The notes: a model not told the origin generated them from the letters alone. DNA of 64,000 nt from an uncultured Rhodopila sp. (GCF_903944925.1 NZ_CAJATU010000019.1:1-64000), one strand, 5' to 3'; shown: positions 8,763 through 17,352, numbered from the stretch's first letter. Numbers and translations are program-made.

Positions 8763-9509
8763 GCGTCCGCCCCGGGAGCGAATCCATCGGAACAAGGATT
8801 CGAGAAAATCGGAAGGAATCCTTCAGTATTCCAGTGTCCGTTCTTTACTTTCACTCGGTCCAATGTTGAACAGTAAAGCCGGTTTATTCGAACCGCCAGG
8901 GGTTCGACTGAGACTCGATTTGACAAACCTCACCGGATATTTCATATTGGCCGCCATCGGGAACCTAGTGGGCGGGAACCCGGATCACGGCGAGGTGATG
9001 GATGCTGCTTGACCGACCTGAAAGCGCCGCCGGACAGCGGGGTCCCCCCGAGTTCCGCCGCCGCTGAACTCAATCCTGACGGCACACACCGAGGCATCCC
9101 GTGGTCTCCCATAGGATGCCAACAACGGAGGAATGCCGTCCGCTGACTTCATAACCCAGCAGCTTCAAGCCGCGCCGGGAGAGCTGTGACCATGACCGTC
9201 TTGGTATCAGACCAGGGTTCGCCGATGTCGACGCATACGGGCACCGCTGACGGATGGGCACTGCGTCTTGCCCGGTGCCGATTGACGCCGCCGGTCCCGG
9301 CATCGCGCGGGCCTCCCGCCTGCCGCTGACCGATCTCGAGACCCGATCAGGGCCTCGGACGGCAAACACGACTTCCTGCTGACATAAGGCTCCGTTGACA
9401 TCCAAACGGCAAAGGAAAACCGACTCAATGTTTGTTGTCATATCGCAATATAAGGCCCTCGGAGGCGTGCGATTGCGGCCCCTCTCCACTCCGGCCGGAC
9501 GGTGAGGCG
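8763..9509. other. Gap before the transposition genes, candidate site of a transposon end
   Basis: By analogy with Tn7, the tnsA-proximal end of the element should lie in these 747 bases. I see TGACAT-type words at about 9381 (CTGACATAAGG) and 9396 (TTGACATCC) and the inverted TGTCATAT at about 9437, but no clean set of TnsB-type repeats and no matching end elsewhere. A 45-codon frame at 9192 has no coding character. The last 100 bases should hold the promoter of the operon; GTGAGG precedes the start at 9510. Confidence 0.35.
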
Positions 9510-10187
9510 ATGTCGAACTCAGCCTCCCCGTTCGGTGCCGCTCACTTCGCGCCGCCCACCGACAAAGACCGTCGCGGGATCGCAAAAGGCATGATGCACA
9601 ACTTCAGCGGCATGTTCGTCAGCCTCGACGACGGACGGAACCCGCCGTGGCGCGGCATGCCCATGGTCCACGCCTTGTCGCTGTTTTCGCTCGACCCGAG
9701 GGTTGACCGCATCGAGACCTTCGCCGAGCGCGTCACGGTGATGGTCGGCGGCAAGAAGGTATCGCGCATTCCTGCGATCCGCCTGCATTGCGGGACCTTC
9801 AGAGTTACCGTGGATGTGGTTGTCAGTCCCCAGGATGCCGAGATCACCGAGGCGCTGAAGTGGGCCTACAGCAGGCGCGGCGACCGCTATGAGGTGCTTA
9901 CCAGCGACCAGGTCAAAGCCCAGCCGCGCCTTCGGCACGCGCGTCTCGTTCTCTGCGCGCGCCGCTATGTTCCGCCGCCCGAGGTCGAAGTCGGCATCGT
10001 CCGGACGCTGTCCATGCCAGGCACGCACACGGTCGACAGCGTGGTCCGCGCGCTTGCCGGACAGCCGAACGTCCGCGAGGCCGTCTTCGCAATGTGTACA
10101 CAACGGCGGCTCGGCATCAATCTCCAGGCCGGGACCCCGGGCCAGATGTCAGTCTGGCTTCTTCCTGCCTGCGGACGGCGACCATGA
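9510..10187 (+). CDS. TnsA-like protein with degenerate nuclease site
   Basis: This 225-residue protein matches the TnsA endonuclease pattern over its length: a FSLDPRVDRIETFAERV segment (family: DP-x-V then a hydrophobic block), the strand GGKKVSRIPAIRL, the strand FRVTVDVVVS, YEVLTSDQVKAQPRLRHARL (family: VLTE..I) and a C-terminal part. The nuclease residues are missing. The acidic residue expected before the DP segment is absent, the Asp of 'TPD' is Ala89 in RIPA, and the expected E-x-K is VDVV (residues 101-104). In Tn7 the subunit cuts the 5' strands, so this copy probably keeps only a structural or TnsC-contact role and the element may make cointegrates, as Tn5053 does. The start follows GTGAGG; the gene is coupled by ATGA to the next frame. 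Confidence 0.7.
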   Translation: MSNSASPFGAAHFAPPTDKDRRGIAKGMMHNFSGMFVSLDDGRNPPWRGMPMVHALSLFSLDPRVDRIETFAERVTVMVGGKKVSRIPAIRLHCGTFRVTVDVVVSPQDAEITEALKWAYSRRGDRYEVLTSDQVKAQPRLRHARLVLCARRYVPPPEVEVGIVRTLSMPGTHTVDSVVRALAGQPNVREAVFAMCTQRRLGINLQAGTPGQMSVWLLPACGRRP

Positions 10188-10384
10188 GCGCCATCCATCC
10201 GCTCCTTCATCGCGCCGCTCGCGCCTTCGACATATGCCGGGCGGAATGCCTGCACTCCGCCTCCGGCGCCCTGCTGATGGCGATGTCGTCCGGGGACGTC
10301 TCACTTTGCCCGCGGCGGCTCGAGATCAATCTCCGAGCCGGACCCCGCGGGCAGGTGCAAGTCCGGCGTTCTTCCCACCCGTGA
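10184..10384 (+). CDS. Small duplicate of the TnsA C-terminal tail
   Basis: This 66-codon frame starts in an ATGA overlap with the tnsA-like stop and ends at TGA directly before the ATG of the transposase gene. Its end, CPRRLEINLRAGPRGQVQV, copies the end of the TnsA-like protein, CTQRRLGINLQAGTPGQMSV. The similarity is also visible in the DNA (10105-10190 against 10313-10400) and includes the following ATGAGC start. The frame therefore looks like a diverged tandem duplication of the junction between the two genes. Whether the peptide is made is unknown. If made, it would be a free TnsA tail, the part that in Tn7 contacts TnsC. Confidence 0.5.
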   Translation: MSAIHPLLHRAARAFDICRAECLHSASGALLMAMSSGDVSLCPRRLEINLRAGPRGQVQVRRSSHP

Positions 10385-12685
10385 ATGGCGGTCATGAGCG
10401 ACTCCAAAACACGCACGCCACGGCTCAATATCCCCGCCAAGGCTGTTATCCAGCATGGTAATGTGTTCGGCCGGTATTGCGGGCGTGCGCGCGACCGCGA
10501 TAGCACCCACGTGTTCGTTTCCGATGATGGCGTTCCAAAGAGCTTCACCGACGCAGAAATCGCCCAACTGTCCGCCACATACGGCCAGGACGGACGGCCG
10601 CTGCTGCGTTTCCCCAGTGCAGCCGAGATGGCGGTCCATGAGTCCGGGAAGACCGTCAACTGGTCGTCGCTGTTCGAGCGCGCAAGCGACAAGGAGAGGC
10701 AGCGGACTGAGAATTTGTTGCTCTATGTTCGAGCCTGGGAGCACGCCGGGCGGCCCCGCACATCCAATGACAATCTGAAGCAGATCATCGACCGCACCGT
10801 CCAATTATATGGAACCTCGCGGATCAGCACCGATACGCTCCGGCGTGCCCTGGCGCGCTGGGATGGCGACATCGACTCGCTTGTCGCCCGTCACCACCCC
10901 AAAGGGAACTGCACGACAAGGGTGGACGAGGACGCATGGCTCAAGCATCAGGAGTTTGCGTTTGAGGCATATTTTCGACCCGAGCGGCCGGACGTTGTCG
11001 CCGTTCATGGCGCTGTTGAAACGGCGTTTGAGAAATACAACGCAAAGCTTCCTCCCAACGGGAAGCGTCTCGCTCCGCTGAGCCTGTCGACGACATACAA
11101 GATGCTGGCGGCGGAGGGCCAGTTCATCGCGGACTACACCCGGCTCGGCGCGCGCAAAGCTAAGCGCGAGCATCGAGCCGTCGGCAAAGCGCCGGTAGAA
11201 CTCATCGCCAATGCCATATGGGAAGTCGATGCGAGCCCGCTGCCGGTCATCGCGCTCGACGACGACAGTCTGGTCCCGATCGGTCGGGCCACTGTCACTC
11301 TGCTCCTTGACCGCGCCACACGCGCTATCCCGGGCTTCGACGTGAGCTGGCGGCCGGAAAGTCTGCGCTCCGTTGCCGACGCGCTGCGCATGGCGATGTT
11401 GCCCAAAAACACGTTGCTGAAGCAGGCGGGTATCCAGGGCGAATACCCGATGATGGGCAAGCCGTCCATGATCGTGGCAGACCATGCCTCGCACACCGGA
11501 CTGAGGGCTAAGAAGTTCAAGCTGATGTGCGACCGCCTCGGCTGCGAGCCGTCAAACGCTCCGGTCTTCTTGCCCTACTGCAAGGGCATGATCGAGCGGA
11601 TGCTGCGAACATACTTCTTCTCGGTCTGCCACGTGGTGCCGGGAAGCACGTTCAGCGACATCTTTGAACGCAATAAGGAGGCAGTACCTGAAAAAGTCGC
11701 AGTCTGTACAATCTCCGAACTGACCCGCCTGCTTCTGCGATTCATCGTCGAGGTTTACCATCCGCGGAGCCATCGCGGCCTGAAACACGCTCCCAATCTC
11801 ACCTGGAGGGCCAGCGTCGAGCAATATGGCATCACGCCTCCCCCTGACGTCGAACGTCTCACCGCCATTCTGTCGGTACCGTTCGAACGGACCATTCAGG
11901 CATATGGCATCGAAATAATGGGCCTCCGCTACAACAGCGAAGGCCTGATGGAAATCCGCCAACTGCCTGATCGGCCGGAGAGGGTGACGGCGATCATCGA
12001 CCCGGATGAGGTCACCCGGGCGTGGTGGGTTGACCCGCGAGACGGCCACGAAAAGCGCCTGTATCTCCCGGAACCCGACCGCAACAAATACCATGGTTGG
12101 ACCCTGGCGAAATACGAGCGCATCCGCGCCATCCAAAGAAACAATCCGGAACTCCTGGCCAGCGACGAGGCAGCCCAGAAGAGCTACCGCGAGTTTGTCG
12201 CGGATATGCTGAAAATGGCTCAGAACGGCGGCACGAAGCTTCGGACCAAGGCCATCCGCGCCTGGGAGGCGATGCGCAAGCGCGCAAGGAACATGTTCAA
12301 GGACGACGTTGCGGACCCGGAAGACGTGGACGGCGATCTGCTCGGCGCCGTGTTCGGCGTCGGCGCGCAGAACGTTGGGGCCGGACAGGTTCCTGATGCC
12401 CGCACGTCGGACGACCTGGAGGATTCTACGCAGGCGGAGAAGACGTCGCCGACCGAGACCGATGGCGCCGTCAAGCCGAAGCGCCCCCGGAAGCCGAAGC
12501 CGGAGCCGGAAGTCCCCCCGGCGATGGCAACCGATCCGGCGGTTGCTCAACCGCTCGAAAGCGACCGGCCGCAGCCTGCGGACGAATCGGCGCAGGCCGA
12601 TGACGATGGGGACATCGAAAGCCTTACCGAAATGGCGCGCCGGATGGCCGCTGAAAGCAACAAGATGGGGAACAACGATGTCTAG
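10385..12685 (+). CDS. TnsB/TniA-type DDE transposase
   Basis: This 766-residue protein has N-terminal helical DNA-binding domains, an integrase-type catalytic core with D282 (AIWEVDAS), D366 (MIVADHASHTG) and E404 (CKGMIERMLRTYF), a Mu-transposase-like beta-barrel region (VERLTAILSVPFERTIQAYG) and a long charged, proline-rich tail. The tail ends in a short helix, SLTEMARRMAAESNKM, which is probably the TnsC-contact peptide as in other TnsB proteins. All three catalytic residues are present, so it should join strands. An alternative ATG at 10394 matches the duplicated junction and may be the real start. The stop overlaps the start of the ATPase gene by 8 nt. Confidence 0.9.
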   Translation: MAVMSDSKTRTPRLNIPAKAVIQHGNVFGRYCGRARDRDSTHVFVSDDGVPKSFTDAEIAQLSATYGQDGRPLLRFPSAAEMAVHESGKTVNWSSLFERASDKERQRTENLLLYVRAWEHAGRPRTSNDNLKQIIDRTVQLYGTSRISTDTLRRALARWDGDIDSLVARHHPKGNCTTRVDEDAWLKHQEFAFEAYFRPERPDVVAVHGAVETAFEKYNAKLPPNGKRLAPLSLSTTYKMLAAEGQFIADYTRLGARKAKREHRAVGKAPVELIANAIWEVDASPLPVIALDDDSLVPIGRATVTLLLDRATRAIPGFDVSWRPESLRSVADALRMAMLPKNTLLKQAGIQGEYPMMGKPSMIVADHASHTGLRAKKFKLMCDRLGCEPSNAPVFLPYCKGMIERMLRTYFFSVCHVVPGSTFSDIFERNKEAVPEKVAVCTISELTRLLLRFIVEVYHPRSHRGLKHAPNLTWRASVEQYGITPPPDVERLTAILSVPFERTIQAYGIEIMGLRYNSEGLMEIRQLPDRPERVTAIIDPDEVTRAWWVDPRDGHEKRLYLPEPDRNKYHGWTLAKYERIRAIQRNNPELLASDEAAQKSYREFVADMLKMAQNGGTKLRTKAIRAWEAMRKRARNMFKDDVADPEDVDGDLLGAVFGVGAQNVGAGQVPDARTSDDLEDSTQAEKTSPTETDGAVKPKRPRKPKPEPEVPPAMATDPAVAQPLESDRPQPADESAQADDDGDIESLTEMARRMAAESNKMGNNDV

Positions 12686-13595
12686 TCCGCTCGATCAACA
12701 GGACCCGCTGACCGGGTATTTCACCCCAACCTCCCGCACAAGAGCGGCGATGGACAGGCTCAGCGAGTTTCTCCCGCTGGCATGGAAGGAGAACCACTGC
12801 CTCGCCTTGCCCATTCTGGGGCCGCCAGGATGCGGCAAAACCCAGTTCGTCAAGCGTTACCATTCACTGTTCGAGCGGAAATACGACCGCAAGCTGCGAG
12901 CGCTCTACATCGAGGTGTCCACCCGCAGCTTTCGGACCAACGTTAGCGTGGATTTCCTCATGAAGCTTGGCGACCCGAACCCGCGATACGGCCTCCTTCC
13001 GCAGAGGTTCCATCGGCTGGCCAAATTGATGACAGGCAAATACGATATCGTCTTTCTCGATGAGTTCCACCGCCTGATAGATTCGAATACACAACAGGTC
13101 GAGAAGGACGCGGCAGACTGGGTGACCTTCTTTCTGAACGCCAAGATCTGTCCGCTGGTTATCGTCGGCGAGATGAAGTGCGAACGGGTCTTCGTCGACA
13201 GCGCCCAGTTCGAAGGGCGCACCTGGGGCACGGTGGAGATGCGCCCATTCGACTGGGCCTACTTACCCGACCGTCGGGAATACCAGGGATTGCTGATGGC
13301 CTGGGAGCAGCTTCTTGAACTCGCCCAGCACTCGGGCCTGGGCGAGTTGGACTGCGCGTTGCGATGCTACGTCTTCTCGCGTGGGCTGATGCGGCAGACA
13401 TCCCATCTGCTCAGCACCGCAGCGATGATCGCCAGATCGGCTGGCGCACCGAGCATCCGCAGAGAGCACTTGGCCAATGCGGTCGACTACCTTCGCGTCG
13501 GTTTCAGGGCCAAGCAGCCCAACCCATTCCTTATGGACGAGGTGAAGCCGGTTCCGCCTGCGCCGATGACCTTGGGCGATGGAGACACGAAGTGA
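12678..13595 (+). CDS. TnsC/TniB-type AAA+ transposition ATPase
   Basis: This 305-residue ATPase has Walker A GPPGCGKT (about residues 48-55), Walker B YDIVFLDEFHRL and a sensor-1 type segment CPLVIVGEMKCERVF. In the family it polymerises on DNA and links the target-selector (TniQ/TnsD) to the transposase. The start at 12678 overlaps the end of the transposase gene by 8 nt and the stop overlaps the TniQ GTG start (GTGA), so translation is probably coupled on both sides. The length fits TniB proteins and is shorter than Tn7 TnsC. Confidence 0.9.
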   Translation: MSSPLDQQDPLTGYFTPTSRTRAAMDRLSEFLPLAWKENHCLALPILGPPGCGKTQFVKRYHSLFERKYDRKLRALYIEVSTRSFRTNVSVDFLMKLGDPNPRYGLLPQRFHRLAKLMTGKYDIVFLDEFHRLIDSNTQQVEKDAADWVTFFLNAKICPLVIVGEMKCERVFVDSAQFEGRTWGTVEMRPFDWAYLPDRREYQGLLMAWEQLLELAQHSGLGELDCALRCYVFSRGLMRQTSHLLSTAAMIARSAGAPSIRREHLANAVDYLRVGFRAKQPNPFLMDEVKPVPPAPMTLGDGDTK

Positions 13596-15931
13596 CGGAC
13601 GCACTTCCCCGGCCTCTCGAGGGGTCGATCTGGTTCGGGTGTGAGCCGGTCGAGCCGGATATATACACCCTGCCGTTGGCGGAGCAGCACATCGAGGGCG
13701 AAAGCATCGTCGGCCTCATCGTCCGCAACGCCGAAAGCCTGGACTACCCAAATCCCGCGTTCGTGCTGATGCCGTTGGGTCTGCACAAGGGTCGCTTGGC
13801 GGTGAAAGGTCTCCGGCCGCTTGACCCGGCTGTCGCCAGGGAGTTTGCGGCTCTCCTGGCGCTCGACCCGGCCACATTCGACCGGATGCATCACGGATCG
13901 CCCCTCCCCAGGACCGCCAACCTTTTCGGGCATGCCGTCACCGAGAACTTTGTCAGCCTTTCGCACCGCAAGGTCTGTCCGCTTTGCCTGCGGGACAGCC
14001 CGCACCATCAGGCCATCTGGAACATGAGCTTGCTGACGGTATGTCCGCGGCACGCCTGCTATCTGGTGAACCGCTGTCCGTCATGCAGCCGCTTTCTCAC
14101 CTGGTCGACGGCGTCCGTTGCAAGGTGCTCATCGCTCGCGTGCCAGGCATCGCTGCTCGACGCTCCCGTCAGTCCGGCACCAGCGGAGAACATGGATGGA
14201 GTTCGCGGCCTGGTCGACATTGTCCTCGGCCACCGGGCGCTGCCCGAAACGGTGACCAGCCTGAACTCTGCCATGCGGTTCTCCTTCGACCTGGGTTTGA
14301 TCGCCTACGGGCGACGCGGCCGCGGCAGGGCAATCGCCTTCTCCGAGGAGCACCCCGACGCGGTTGTCGACGTCCTCAATGTCGGCTGGCGGGCGCTTCA
14401 GCACTGGCCCGGCGGGTTCCGGTCCTTTCTGGAAGACTTGCGGCTGCATGCCGACCGCCGTCGTGGCCGCTACGGGGTCAACAAAGAATTTGGCCTCCTG
14501 CCGGAATGGCTGTCGGAGGTCCAGGGGCAGCCGGACGTCGCCGCGCTGACCGCGGAGTTCGTCGCCTACGCGTCCGAGCAGGTCGACCTGGCGACACGCG
14601 CGCTTCAAGTCCGGCGCGAGCGCTCGACCGGCCCGTTGACCGACCAATTCATCACGGCGACCGAGGGTAAGCGGTTGCTCAACGTCACCTACAAACGCCT
14701 GCACGAATTGGCGATCGCGCATGAGCTATGGTTGGTTCCGCCGGACGGATCCGGAGCGCCCGGCCTTCTGCTTGCCGACAAATTCCGGAAGTTCGTCGGC
14801 GACGTCGAATCGTGTCTCACCAAGGCGGATGCGGCCGACCTGCTGGCCGTGTCCAAGGAGACGTTCTGGACCATTGAGGCCGCCGGTGTGCTGCCGGTCA
14901 TCCCCAAGCCGAGCCGCCTGCTTCGCGAACGGCCCTACCGACGCCAGGATGTTGATAATCTGCTGGCCGCGCTTGAGGCGACGGCGCCTTCCGCCAGGCC
15001 CGGGCGGAAGCTCGTCACCATCGATACTGTCGCGCGCGGTGGCGCCAACATTGGCTCTATCCTGTCCGCGATCCTGGCTGGAAAACTGGCGCCTCAGGCT
15101 GTCGATGCGAAGGCTCAGGGACTGCGGCGCCTGCTGTTTAAGCCCCAATGGATACTGGACACGCTCGGGTTCACTGACCGAACGATGTCGGCAAAAGAGG
15201 CCGCCGAGAAGTTGGGCGTGAAGGAGGAGGTTGTCTACGAGTGGGTGCGTCGCGGTCTGCTGCGGACCGTCGCCGGGACGACCAAGGCTGAGGCTGGCAG
15301 CAGGATCACGCCGGAAGCACTCGACGACTTTCGGAAGGAATACGTGACCGGGGTTGAATTGGCAGCCACCGTGGGCAGCCGGTCACGACGCCACAGTTCG
15401 CCGCAACTGATGGAGCTTGGCCTGACCCCGGTATCCGGGCCGTCTGTGGACGGTGCCCGGCAATACCTTTTCCGCCGGGCCGACGCGGAAAACCGCAGCC
15501 TTCGGCCACTCCGGGATTTTGTCCAGGGAAATACCCCGCAGCCGAAGCACAGCGAGGCATGGGCGCTTGCCCGCCACGTCGGACGCGCGGCAGCAGGCTT
15601 CCTTGGGCTGGAACTTCGGCAGACCAAAAACAGCTTCGTCGACTCCGCCGGGACGACGGTCGTCCAGGTCGTGACCGGACGACGGAACGGGTTCCGCGGC
15701 GCGTATCGGTTCATCGTCCTCGCCAGCCAGATCCGGCGCCTGGACGAGGCGCAAAAGGGATATCTTGCGCTGGGATTTGTCGGCCTGTCGTGGTTCCTGC
15801 TGATCCCCTGGCAGCAGGCCGACGCGGTCCTGCGGAGGCGCTCGACAAGCGACGCGGACGTCTTTGTCAATGTTGACAGGTCCGAGTGCCCCGGCGCGCT
15901 GGCGGAGTTCCGGCGGGATCTGGGCGTGTGA
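13592..15931 (+). CDS. Large TniQ/TnsD-family target-selection protein
   Basis: From a GTG at 13592 the protein has 779 residues, far longer than Tn5053 TniQ (about 400) and longer than Tn7 TnsD (about 500). The N-terminal TniQ domain holds a zinc-finger cluster: CPLCLRDSPHHQ, CPRHACYLVNRCPSC and a further Cys pair. The C-terminal half adds helix-turn-helix regions such as LTKADAADLLAVSKETFWTI and MSAKEAAEKLGVKEEVVYEW (MerR/excisionase type). Such extra HTH domains suggest recognition of a defined attachment sequence, as TnsD does at its glmS site. The start codon is chosen from the GTGA overlap; the upstream open frame is the opposite-phase shadow of the ATPase gene. Confidence 0.85.
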   Translation: MTDALPRPLEGSIWFGCEPVEPDIYTLPLAEQHIEGESIVGLIVRNAESLDYPNPAFVLMPLGLHKGRLAVKGLRPLDPAVAREFAALLALDPATFDRMHHGSPLPRTANLFGHAVTENFVSLSHRKVCPLCLRDSPHHQAIWNMSLLTVCPRHACYLVNRCPSCSRFLTWSTASVARCSSLACQASLLDAPVSPAPAENMDGVRGLVDIVLGHRALPETVTSLNSAMRFSFDLGLIAYGRRGRGRAIAFSEEHPDAVVDVLNVGWRALQHWPGGFRSFLEDLRLHADRRRGRYGVNKEFGLLPEWLSEVQGQPDVAALTAEFVAYASEQVDLATRALQVRRERSTGPLTDQFITATEGKRLLNVTYKRLHELAIAHELWLVPPDGSGAPGLLLADKFRKFVGDVESCLTKADAADLLAVSKETFWTIEAAGVLPVIPKPSRLLRERPYRRQDVDNLLAALEATAPSARPGRKLVTIDTVARGGANIGSILSAILAGKLAPQAVDAKAQGLRRLLFKPQWILDTLGFTDRTMSAKEAAEKLGVKEEVVYEWVRRGLLRTVAGTTKAEAGSRITPEALDDFRKEYVTGVELAATVGSRSRRHSSPQLMELGLTPVSGPSVDGARQYLFRRADAENRSLRPLRDFVQGNTPQPKHSEAWALARHVGRAAAGFLGLELRQTKNSFVDSAGTTVVQVVTGRRNGFRGAYRFIVLASQIRRLDEAQKGYLALGFVGLSWFLLIPWQQADAVLRRRSTSDADVFVNVDRSECPGALAEFRRDLGV

Positions 15932-15943
15932 CAGTATCCGGGA

Positions 15944-16061
15944 GCGGACCAAGGTGGCATCGCCAGGCGAAGCGGCGACCCATCGCCCGTGTTGCGTCGC
16001 CGATAGCGGATTGGCGGCAGGCCCATCTCCTGCCTGCGCGCGGTTGCCCCTCTTGGTCCGC
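15944..16061. repeat. Inverted repeat with internal hairpin after tniQ
   Basis: GCGGACCAAG (15944-15953) pairs with CTTGGTCCGC (16052-16061). Inside, GGCAGG (16016-16021) and CCTGCC (16029-16034) form a tight hairpin with a 7-nt loop. The region lies between the tniQ stop and the next gene. It could be a structured leader, a terminator of the transposition operon or a binding site; no T tract follows the hairpin. Confidence 0.35.
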
Positions 16062-16104
16062 GTTACATAACGAATTAATGTGCCCAAAAATTCGGAGGCG
16101 AGCG

Positions 16105-16422
16105 ATGAAGCGAGGTCCGAAACCGAAAGGGGACCGACCACTGACGGGTGCTGAACGACAATCCCGTTACCGAGCGCTTCACAAGGATGGCGCTCCGAGG
16201 ATTCAATACAAGAAACCACTCGGACCGCGCAGCCGTCCGGCCAGATGGATGGCGGCAGCCGCCGAGCTACGAGATATCCAGGAAGAATATCAGGACTGGC
16301 TGGACTCGCTTCCGCAGAACCTTATGGAAAGCCAAACCGCGGAACTGCTGCAAAGAATCTGCGCAATCGACCTGACGGACATCTTGGACGTAGATTTCCC
16401 GCGCGGGTTCGGACGCGATTGA
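16105..16422 (+). CDS. Small basic protein next to the transposition genes
   Basis: This 105-residue protein starts at an ATG preceded by GGAGG at a good distance. The N-terminus, MKRGPKPKGDRPLTGAERQS, is strongly basic, with an AT-hook-like RGPKPKG stretch; RYRALH follows. The rest is helical and acidic (AAELRDIQEEYQDWLDSL). I recall similar 'KGDRxLTxAERQxRYR' proteins near mobile elements but no assigned function. It may be a DNA-binding regulator of the element or the first cargo gene. The frame is intact. Confidence 0.65.
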   Translation: MKRGPKPKGDRPLTGAERQSRYRALHKDGAPRIQYKKPLGPRSRPARWMAAAAELRDIQEEYQDWLDSLPQNLMESQTAELLQRICAIDLTDILDVDFPRGFGRD

Positions 16423-16578
16423 CTCCGTGGCCCGGCCGTATCGCGAACATCGGGTTGTCGTTTAGCCGACGCGGCCGAAGCTCGGTGACATCGTCTTGGC
16501 CGGGAGCAACCTTCCTGGTGTCAACATTCGTTACGGACCGTCTCTTTAGCCCGGAGACGACCATTGGATGGATATCAA

Positions 16579-17130
16579 TTATTTGGGCCGAGCAGTCCTC
16601 GAAAAGACACGTTCGCCCCCCGAGAAGAATCTTGCATTGATCGCCATCTTGAACATCATGTCGTCTATTGCATCGATTCCACTCGTAATCATGCTTTTGG
16701 CCGCGAGGAACCCAACGGTATCTGCGATCTGCATACGTGGCTTGCGGGTTGGCATCTGGAGTAGGCTGATATCGCCGCCGAGACCGGATGTCCCCCAGAA
16801 ACCGTGGCATATCGAATTCCTCGTCGTGATGATGTCTGTCATTTCTTGGTGCCACGCTTTGACATCCGCATGCGCGGCCCTATCGCACCCGCCAATCAGG
16901 AGTTTTTTGGTCTTGTTAAGACGTTTCGAAATGGGTTCTTTCATTAGGTCCCTGACATCCGGGTGGTTTCGAGGCTTCCCAAGCGCACTTAAAAGGATAT
17001 CATCAAGCCAAAGTTCCATTCTAGAGAATCGCATCATGTAGATACCAATCCTTAGGCTCAAGATCCGCTCCATCAAATGTCTTTTCCTGTCGTGTTTCGC
17101 GATCGCTATGCTGCCTTTGGAGACCTTCAT
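16579..17130 (-). CDS. HEPN-like protein, candidate ribonuclease effector
   Basis: This 183-residue, mostly helical protein starts at an ATG preceded by AGGAAG. The motif RNSICHG (Arg104, His109) is the R-x4-H signature of HEPN RNases, set in a helix following EMTDIITT. Arg/Lys-rich stretches precede it (KRLNKTKKLL). HEPN proteins with such motifs act as RNA-cleaving toxins or abortive-infection effectors; that role here is inferred from the motif and from the neighbouring nuclease-like gene. It follows, by 9 nt, a small zinc-ribbon-like frame on the same strand. Base composition is lower in GC than the backbone. Confidence 0.55.
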   Translation of the reverse strand: MKVSKGSIAIAKHDRKRHLMERILSLRIGIYMMRFSRMELWLDDILLSALGKPRNHPDVRDLMKEPISKRLNKTKKLLIGGCDRAAHADVKAWHQEMTDIITTRNSICHGFWGTSGLGGDISLLQMPTRKPRMQIADTVGFLAAKSMITSGIDAIDDMMFKMAINARFFSGGERVFSRTARPK

Positions 17131-17139
17131 GTTCGCTTC

Positions 17140-17352
17140 CTAGCCTGGCGTGTCCTTCATCTCATTATCTCCCATTGCGAAGCAACAGAGACACGATGTT
17201 TTGGGGTTTCTGGGCGAACCGACCACAAGGTTTTTGAGTGTGTGGCAACTCGGACATATCGCGCTGGGTTCTCGGCGTTCCCATGCTTCCGCTAATCCGT
17301 TGGCAGCGTGTCCGGCTAGCGCAGAGGCGGTGATGGCGGCTCGGGGCAGCAT
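17140..17352 (-). CDS. Small protein with two CxxC pairs
   Basis: This 70-codon frame lies 9 nt upstream of the HEPN-like gene on the same strand. Its second half holds CPSCHTLKNLVVGS and CLCCFAMGD, two CxxC pairs about 20 residues apart, as in small zinc ribbons. The N-terminal 28 residues are Ala-rich and the start codon is uncertain because no good ribosome site is visible. The close spacing suggests a two-gene operon, perhaps a regulator or antitoxin for the HEPN-like protein. That role is a guess. Confidence 0.4.
   Translation of the reverse strand: MLPRAAITASALAGHAANGLAEAWERREPSAICPSCHTLKNLVVGSPRNPKTSCLCCFAMGDNEMKDTPG

Larger units (their letters stand above)
9510..15931 (+). mobile_element. 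Tn7/Tn5053-like transposition module (core genes only)
   Basis: Five consecutive plus-strand frames with overlapping ends encode a TnsA-like protein, a short duplicate of its tail, a TnsB/TniA DDE transposase, a TnsC/TniB AAA ATPase and a TniQ/TnsD target-selection protein. Starts and stops overlap or abut throughout (ATGA at 10184, TGAATG at 10382, an 8-nt overlap at 12678, GTGA at 13592), indicating one operon. The element ends were not identified, so the coordinates mark the machinery rather than the transposon borders. No CRISPR array or Cas gene is present, so this is not a CRISPR-guided element as far as the window shows. Confidence 0.85.

Noticed and set aside
9192-9329. Small ORF MTVLVSDQGSPMSTHTGTAD before the TnsA-like gene
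   Set aside because: It has only 45 codons, no ribosome site, no motif, and neighbouring frames of equal length; it is not distinguishable from chance.
10188-10384. Simple intergenic spacer between tnsA-like and tnsB-like genes
   Set aside because: It is an open frame coupled at both ends and derived by duplication of the flanking junction, so I listed it as a small coding feature instead.
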